A DNA stretch of 23,254 nucleotides from Methanobacterium sp. PtaU1.Bin097 (GTDB lineage: Archaea > Methanobacteriota > Methanobacteria > Methanobacteriales > Methanobacteriaceae): assembly GCA_002067325.1 (NCBI GenBank), contig MVQY01000176.1:1-23254 (forward strand), read 5' to 3'. The notes under the pieces are model-generated. The model had not been told where the DNA came from and did not search any database. It worked only from the letters and a program-made list of their open reading frames with translations. Shown here piece by piece: positions 19,084-23,254 of this stretch. Each line of letters opens with the position of its first letter. Position 1 is the first letter of the stretch. The translations under genes were made by a program, and so were the position numbers.

Positions 19084-19515
19084 GTGACCATAAAATTTAC
19101 AACCCACGAGATAAGGTACATCGCCCTTTTCGAGAGCATGACCGGAGCAACTGTAAAAGATTGCCTGGTGGATGATGAAAACGGGAAACTAACCTTCCTG
19201 GTTAAAAGAGGTGATATGGGACTGGCTATTGGAAAAGGAGGAAGCACAGTAGGTAAAGTCCAGAAAACAGTGGATAAAGGTGTGGAGGTTATAGAACACT
19301 CCGAAGATCCCGTGGAATTCATCTCCAACATAATGGCCCCCGCCAAAATCAGGAGTATAAGAATACTTCAAAAGGAAAACGGAGAAAAAATAGCTACACT
19401 GGAAACTGATGCTCGAAATAAAAGAACCGCCATTGGAAAAGGCGGTCAAAATATAGAAAGAGCAAGGGTACTGGCCAAGAGGCAGCATAACATAAATAAC
19501 ATCGTTATAAAATAA
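19084..19515 (+). CDS. nusA: NusA-like transcription factor, two KH domains
   Basis: A 143-residue archaeal NusA. It consists only of the two KH RNA-binding domains; the bacterial N-terminal RNAP-binding and S1 domains are absent, as is normal in archaea. Both KH loops are intact: G-K-G-G at 50-53 and again at 118-121. Starts at GTG 19084, 5 nt after the L30e stop, with a weak GGGGT upstream, so coupling is probable. Known archaeal NusA binds RNA and probably acts in elongation or termination, but its exact role is less clear than in bacteria. Confidence 0.93.
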   Translation: MTIKFTTHEIRYIALFESMTGATVKDCLVDDENGKLTFLVKRGDMGLAIGKGGSTVGKVQKTVDKGVEVIEHSEDPVEFISNIMAPAKIRSIRILQKENGEKIATLETDARNKRTAIGKGGQNIERARVLAKRQHNINNIVIK

Positions 19516-19528
19516 TTCGATTTTAATG

Positions 19529-19540
19529 ATTATATACTAT
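19529..19540 (+). promoter_or_regulatory. Probable internal promoter for the S12-S7-EF2 genes
   Basis: Ahead of rpsL is a 118-bp AT-rich spacer with TTTTAATGATTATATACTAT. The TATATA core (19531-19536) would start transcription near 19560 and give a leader of about 75 nt. The spacer breaks the otherwise tight packing of the RNAP genes, which supports a separate start for the str part. Confidence 0.4.
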
Positions 19541-19633
19541 TAAAATAATACATTTTAGAATATTATCTAGACACTAGATGTTAACGATGAAAAAAGGAAA
19601 TTATCAAGGAAATGTATAGAGGAGGAATCATAC

Positions 19634-20050
<417 letters not shown>

Positions 20051-20059
<9 letters not shown>

Positions 20060-20106
20060 CAAGATTTACAAAGATGAAGTAAGATAATCAGATTTACAAA
20101 GAAATG
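20051..20106. repeat. 28-bp tandem duplication covering the rpsL stop codon
   Basis: The segment from 20051 to 20078 holds the last two codons and stop of rpsL (GTAAGATAA) plus 19 following bases. It recurs at 20079-20106 with the shared blocks GTAAGATAA and AGATTTACAAAGA. Differences are confined to two central bases and the end. The copy supplies most of the rpsL-rpsG spacer. Confidence 0.85.
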
Positions 20107-20117
20107 AGGTAATTTTT

Positions 20118-20681
20118 ATGAGTTTTAAAGTCTTCGATAAATGGGATTTGGAAGAGGTGAAGATAGAGGACCAGGGCCTGGTGAACTACGTGTGCCTGGA
20201 CGAAATACTGGTCCCACATACCATGGGAAGACATGTTAAAAGACAGTTCGCCAAATCCAGAGTTTCCATAGTGGAAAGACTCATGAACAAGATCATGAGG
20301 ACCGAGAGAAACTCCGGAAAGAAGAACAAGGCCTACAACATAGTCAGAGACTCCATGGAGATCATAAACAAAAGATCAAAACAGAACCCCTTACAGGTCC
20401 TGGTTAAAGCAGTGGAAAACACCGCACCACGAGAAGAAACCACCAGGATAAAGTACGGTGGAATCGGATACCAGGTAGCAGTGGATATCGCACCCCAGAG
20501 AAGAGTGGATTTATCCCTTGGATTTTTAACCAGAGGAGCTCTTCAATCATCATTCAAAAGGAAAAGAACGGTAGAAGAATGTCTGGCTGACGAACTGCTC
20601 CTTGCAGCGGAATCTGATACCAGAAGCTTCGCCGTACAGAAGAAGGAAGAGAAGGAGAGAGTAGCCCGGTCCGCACACTAA
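20118..20681 (+). CDS. rpsG: 30S ribosomal protein S7 (uS7)
   Basis: A 187-residue archaeal S7, of usual length for the domain and longer than bacterial S7 by an N-terminal extension. Conserved stretches are V-E-R-L-M-N near residues 54-59, N-P-L-Q-V-L-V-K-A-V-E-N near 94-105 and G-G-I-G-Y-Q-V near 114-120. It nucleates the 30S head by binding 16S rRNA. The ATG at 20118 follows GAGGTAA at spacing typical here. Second gene of the S12-S7-EF2 set. Confidence 0.96.
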   Translation: MSFKVFDKWDLEEVKIEDQGLVNYVCLDEILVPHTMGRHVKRQFAKSRVSIVERLMNKIMRTERNSGKKNKAYNIVRDSMEIINKRSKQNPLQVLVKAVENTAPREETTRIKYGGIGYQVAVDIAPQRRVDLSLGFLTRGALQSSFKRKRTVEECLADELLLAAESDTRSFAVQKKEEKERVARSAH

Positions 20682-20734
20682 TTACAATTATTTAATAGGA
20701 CTCAGGCAAAATTCAATGTTACAGGGTGATTTTA

Positions 20735-22927
20735 GTGAGTAGACGTACTAAAATGATTAATAAGATTAAGGAGCTGATGTACGACCCTAAACACATCAGA
20801 AACATCGGTATCGTGGCCCACATCGACCATGGGAAAACCACCTTATCAGACAACCTCCTGGCTGGTGCAGGAATGATATCCTCAGAACTGGCAGGAGATC
20901 AACTTTACTTGGATTTCGATGAGCAGGAACAGGCCAGAGGTATAACCATCGACGCAGCTAACGTATCCATGGTTCATAAGTATAAAGATCACGAATACTT
21001 AATAAACCTCATCGATACCCCTGGTCACGTTGACTTCGGTGGAGACGTAACCCGGGCCATGAGAGCGGTAGATGGATCAGTAGTAGTGGTCTGTGCAGTG
21101 GAAGGAATCATGCCCCAGACAGAAACAGTACTCCGGCAATCCCTTAAAGAGAATGTAAGACCAGTACTGTTTATAAACAAAGTAGATCGTCTCTTAAATG
21201 AGCTCAAACTCGATGCAGATGAACTCCAACAGAGATTTATTAAGATCATAGCCAATGCTAACAAGTTAATCAAAAACATGGCCCCTAAGGAATTTAAAGA
21301 CGAATGGCTGGCCCGGGTAGAAGACGGAAGTGTGGCCTTCGGATCTGCATATCACAACTGGGCCATAAACGTGCCCATCATGCAAAAAACAGGGATAACC
21401 TTCAAAGATATTTATGATTACTGTAAATCAGATAATCAGAAAGAATTAGCCCAGAAAGTCCCATTACACGAGGTTCTACTGGGAATGGTGGTGGAACACC
21501 TGCCCAGCCCCGACGTGGCCCAGAGATACAGGGTACCAAACATCTGGTCCGGGGATATAGAATCCGAAGAGGGACAGGGAATGATAAACACCAGTCCCGA
21601 CTCACCATTGGCAGTTATGGTCACCAACGTGAGCATAGACAAACACGCCGGTGAAATAGCAACCGGAAGAGTTTACGGGGGAACCATAGAAAAGGGTAGT
21701 GAGATCTACTTCGTAGGATCCATGGGCAAGGCCCGAACCCAGCAAGTAGGAGTGTACTTTGGACCGGAAAGGGTCAACACTGACAAGGTACCTGCCGGAA
21801 ACATAGTGGCCATAACCGGTGCAAGAAACGCAGTAGCCGGGGAAACCATAACCAGCTACGGAACCAAGATCAGTCCCTTCGAGAGCATAGAACACATCTC
21901 CGAACCAGTGGTAACCGTGGCCGTGGAGGCTAAAAACACCAAAGACCTGCCTAAACTCATAGAAGTACTGAGACAGGTGGGTAAGGAAGACCCCACAGTC
22001 AGAGTGGAGATCAACGAGGAGACAGGTGAACACCTGATATCTGGTATGGGCGAACTCCACCTGGAGATCATAGCCTACCGTATCAACGAGAAAGGGGTGG
22101 AGATCGAAACATCCGAGCCAATCGTGGTATACCGGGAAACCATAGCCGGTACAGCCGGTCCGGTGGAAGGAAAATCACCCAACAAACACAACCGGTTCTA
22201 CATAGAAATCAAGCCACTGGAAGATTCCGTATTCAAGGCCATACAGGAAGGAGAAATAAAAGAAGGACGGGTTAAAGGTAAAGAATTAGCCGCCAAATTC
22301 CAGGAATTCGGCCTGGAAAAGGAAGAAGCCCGGAAAGTATGGGATGTAAATAAAAGATCACTCTTCATCAACATGACCCGTGGTATCCAGTACCTGGATG
22401 AGATTAAGGAACTCTTAATGGACGGATTTGAAAGCACCCTGGATGATGGGCCCATAGCCAGAGAAAAGGTAATGGGTATAAAGGTGCTCTTAAAGGATGC
22501 CAAGATCCACGAGGACGCAGTCCACCGTGGCCCCGCTCAAGTACTGCCGGCCATAAGGAAGGCGGTTTACGGTGCCATCATGATGGCCCAGCCCACCCTG
22601 TTGGAACCAATGCAAAAAGTATTTATCAACACACCCCAAGATTATATGGGTGCAGCAACCAGGGAGATACAGAACAGAAGAGGTCAGATCGAAGACATGT
22701 CTCAGGAAGGAGATATGGCTACTCTTCAAAGTAAAGTACCAGTTGCTGAGATGTTCGGATTTGCAGGAGACATCAGATCCGCTACTGAAGGACGATGTTT
22801 ATGGTCCACAGAAAGCGCAGGATTTGAAAGACTGCCAAATGAACTACAAAAGACCATTATAAGGGAGATAAGACAGAGGAAAGGTTTAAGTCCCGAACCC
22901 TATGGTCCGGATCATTACCTGGGATAA
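20735..22927 (+). CDS. fusA: Elongation factor 2 (aEF-2), translocase GTPase
   Basis: A 730-residue EF-2. The G domain has A-H-I-D-H-G-K-T at 28-35, D-T-P-G-H and N-K-V-D. The C-terminal part contains H-R-G-P-A-Q, whose His597 (codon 22523-22525) is the position modified to diphthamide in archaea and eukaryotes. GTG at 20735 is chosen because GGGTGAT (20724-20730) lies just before it and the resulting M-S-R-R-T-K-M fits the N-terminus recalled for Methanothermobacter EF-2. An in-frame GTG at 20726 lies within that ribosome-binding site. No intein. It catalyses GTP-driven translocation on the ribosome. Confidence 0.97.
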   Translation: MSRRTKMINKIKELMYDPKHIRNIGIVAHIDHGKTTLSDNLLAGAGMISSELAGDQLYLDFDEQEQARGITIDAANVSMVHKYKDHEYLINLIDTPGHVDFGGDVTRAMRAVDGSVVVVCAVEGIMPQTETVLRQSLKENVRPVLFINKVDRLLNELKLDADELQQRFIKIIANANKLIKNMAPKEFKDEWLARVEDGSVAFGSAYHNWAINVPIMQKTGITFKDIYDYCKSDNQKELAQKVPLHEVLLGMVVEHLPSPDVAQRYRVPNIWSGDIESEEGQGMINTSPDSPLAVMVTNVSIDKHAGEIATGRVYGGTIEKGSEIYFVGSMGKARTQQVGVYFGPERVNTDKVPAGNIVAITGARNAVAGETITSYGTKISPFESIEHISEPVVTVAVEAKNTKDLPKLIEVLRQVGKEDPTVRVEINEETGEHLISGMGELHLEIIAYRINEKGVEIETSEPIVVYRETIAGTAGPVEGKSPNKHNRFYIEIKPLEDSVFKAIQEGEIKEGRVKGKELAAKFQEFGLEKEEARKVWDVNKRSLFINMTRGIQYLDEIKELLMDGFESTLDDGPIAREKVMGIKVLLKDAKIHEDAVHRGPAQVLPAIRKAVYGAIMMAQPTLLEPMQKVFINTPQDYMGAATREIQNRRGQIEDMSQEGDMATLQSKVPVAEMFGFAGDIRSATEGRCLWSTESAGFERLPNELQKTIIREIRQRKGLSPEPYGPDHYLG

Positions 22928-22970
22928 AACTTTAATTTTTTAAAAAAATTATCCTTTAAATAGGTAGAAA

Positions 22971-22986
22971 GAGAAAAATTATATAG
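22971..22986 (+). promoter_or_regulatory. Probable promoter of the EF-1A gene
   Basis: GAGAAAAA followed by TTATATAG resembles BRE plus TATA. The predicted start near 23010 leaves a leader of about 55 nt. Just before it, an AT-only inverted repeat (about 22932-22950, AATTTTTT and AAAAAAATT) after the EF-2 stop could end the previous transcript, though this is a weak terminator call. Confidence 0.45.
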
Positions 22987-23064
22987 ACTAATCAAGATAC
23001 CAACTATGAATCAATGAATTCATACTACTAAAAATAATATGCAAATTTAGATGGAGGTATATTT

Positions 23065-23254
23065 ATGGCCAAAGCAAAAGAACATATGAACTTAGCGTTT
23101 ATTGGACACGTAGACCATGGTAAATCAACACTAGTCGGACACCTGCTCCTGCAGTCAGGGGTAATAGCTGAACAGCAGCTATCCAAGGGAGAAGACAAGT
23201 TTAGGTTTGTTATGGACAAGCTCCAAGAAGAAAGAGAGAGAGGGGTTACCATCG
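23065..23254 (+). CDS. tuf: Elongation factor 1-alpha (aEF-1A), N-terminal part, cut by the window end
   Basis: The first 63 codons of aEF-1A, the GTPase that brings aminoacyl-tRNA to the ribosome. The P-loop G-H-V-D-H-G-K-S is at 14-21, and the switch I region begins with E-R-E-R-G-V-T-I at 56-63, where the window stops. The ATG at 23065 follows GGAGG (23053-23057). The 137-bp gap after EF-2, with its own TATA-like element, suggests separate high-level expression. The frame is open to the edge, so it is incomplete because of the window, not broken. Confidence 0.95.
   Translation, partial: MAKAKEHMNLAFIGHVDHGKSTLVGHLLLQSGVIAEQQLSKGEDKFRFVMDKLQEERERGVTI

Noticed and set aside
19578..19619. 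Thirteen-codon frame in the rpsL leader ending before its ribosome-binding site
   Set aside because: No good ribosome-binding site, not in frame with rpsL, and similar short frames occur in other leaders (for example 20716-20742 before EF-2), so chance is the simplest explanation.
21602..22060. 152-codon minus-strand frame inside the EF-2 gene
   Set aside because: It is an antisense shadow of well-conserved EF-2 coding sequence, with no ribosome-binding site or family similarity that I can recognise.
20735..22927. Intein in EF-2 or in the RNA polymerase subunits
   Set aside because: Lengths match intein-free family members and the conserved motifs are uninterrupted.

Overview
The window is chromosomal DNA of a methanogenic archaeon of the order Methanobacteriales, most likely Methanobacterium or a close relative. 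Three things point there. The RNA polymerase is archaeal with both large subunits split (B''/B' and A'/A''). A secreted protein carries pseudomurein-binding repeats, and pseudomurein walls occur only in Methanobacteriales and Methanopyrus. The gene order (2-oxoglutarate oxidoreductase - sucC ... pgk - tRNAs - rpoH-B''-B'-A'-A''-L30e-nusA-S12-S7-EF2-EF1A) is, from memory, that of Methanothermobacter. Intergenic DNA is very AT-rich, with archaeal BRE/TATA promoters and GGAGG or GGTGA ribosome-binding sites.

Layout. (1) 1-480: a small carboxymuconolactone-decarboxylase-family protein on the minus strand, whose stop codon lies inside a 4 x 16 bp tandem repeat. (2) 603-4578: a plus-strand operon korD-korA-korB-korC-sucC. 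It encodes 2-oxoglutarate:ferredoxin oxidoreductase and the beta subunit of succinyl-CoA synthetase, adjoining steps of the incomplete reductive TCA branch that makes 2-oxoglutarate. It ends at a bidirectional terminator hairpin. (3) 4650-6721: two minus-strand genes, a secreted DUF1002 protein and the wyosine tRNA enzyme Taw1, separated by a spacer with an apparently orphan plus-strand promoter and foldable sequence. (4) 6722-8333: a gene-poor stretch around one secreted pseudomurein-binding, transglutaminase-like cysteine-peptidase-fold protein, which seems to start at an ATT codon just after a leader hairpin. (5) 8334-10337: tpiA and pgk. (6) 10464-11045: five tRNA genes (Thr, Pro, Tyr, Asp, Lys), none with an encoded CCA. 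(7) 11074-23254: the RNA polymerase/str supercluster, cut off inside EF-1A.

How the genes work together. The right half is the core transcription-translation machinery (RNAP subunits, NusA, S12, S7, L30e, EF-2, EF-1A, tRNAs). The left half is central carbon metabolism. The two cell-surface proteins and Taw1 sit between them as independent units.

No mobile element, CRISPR array, rRNA or defence system was found. I see no convincing wholly new multi-gene system. The least ordinary signals are the ATT start with its leader hairpin, the possible small RNA at about 5630-5760, the recurrent short tandem duplications at or just after gene 3' ends, and the tRNA-Asp/tRNA-Lys/rpoH linkage.
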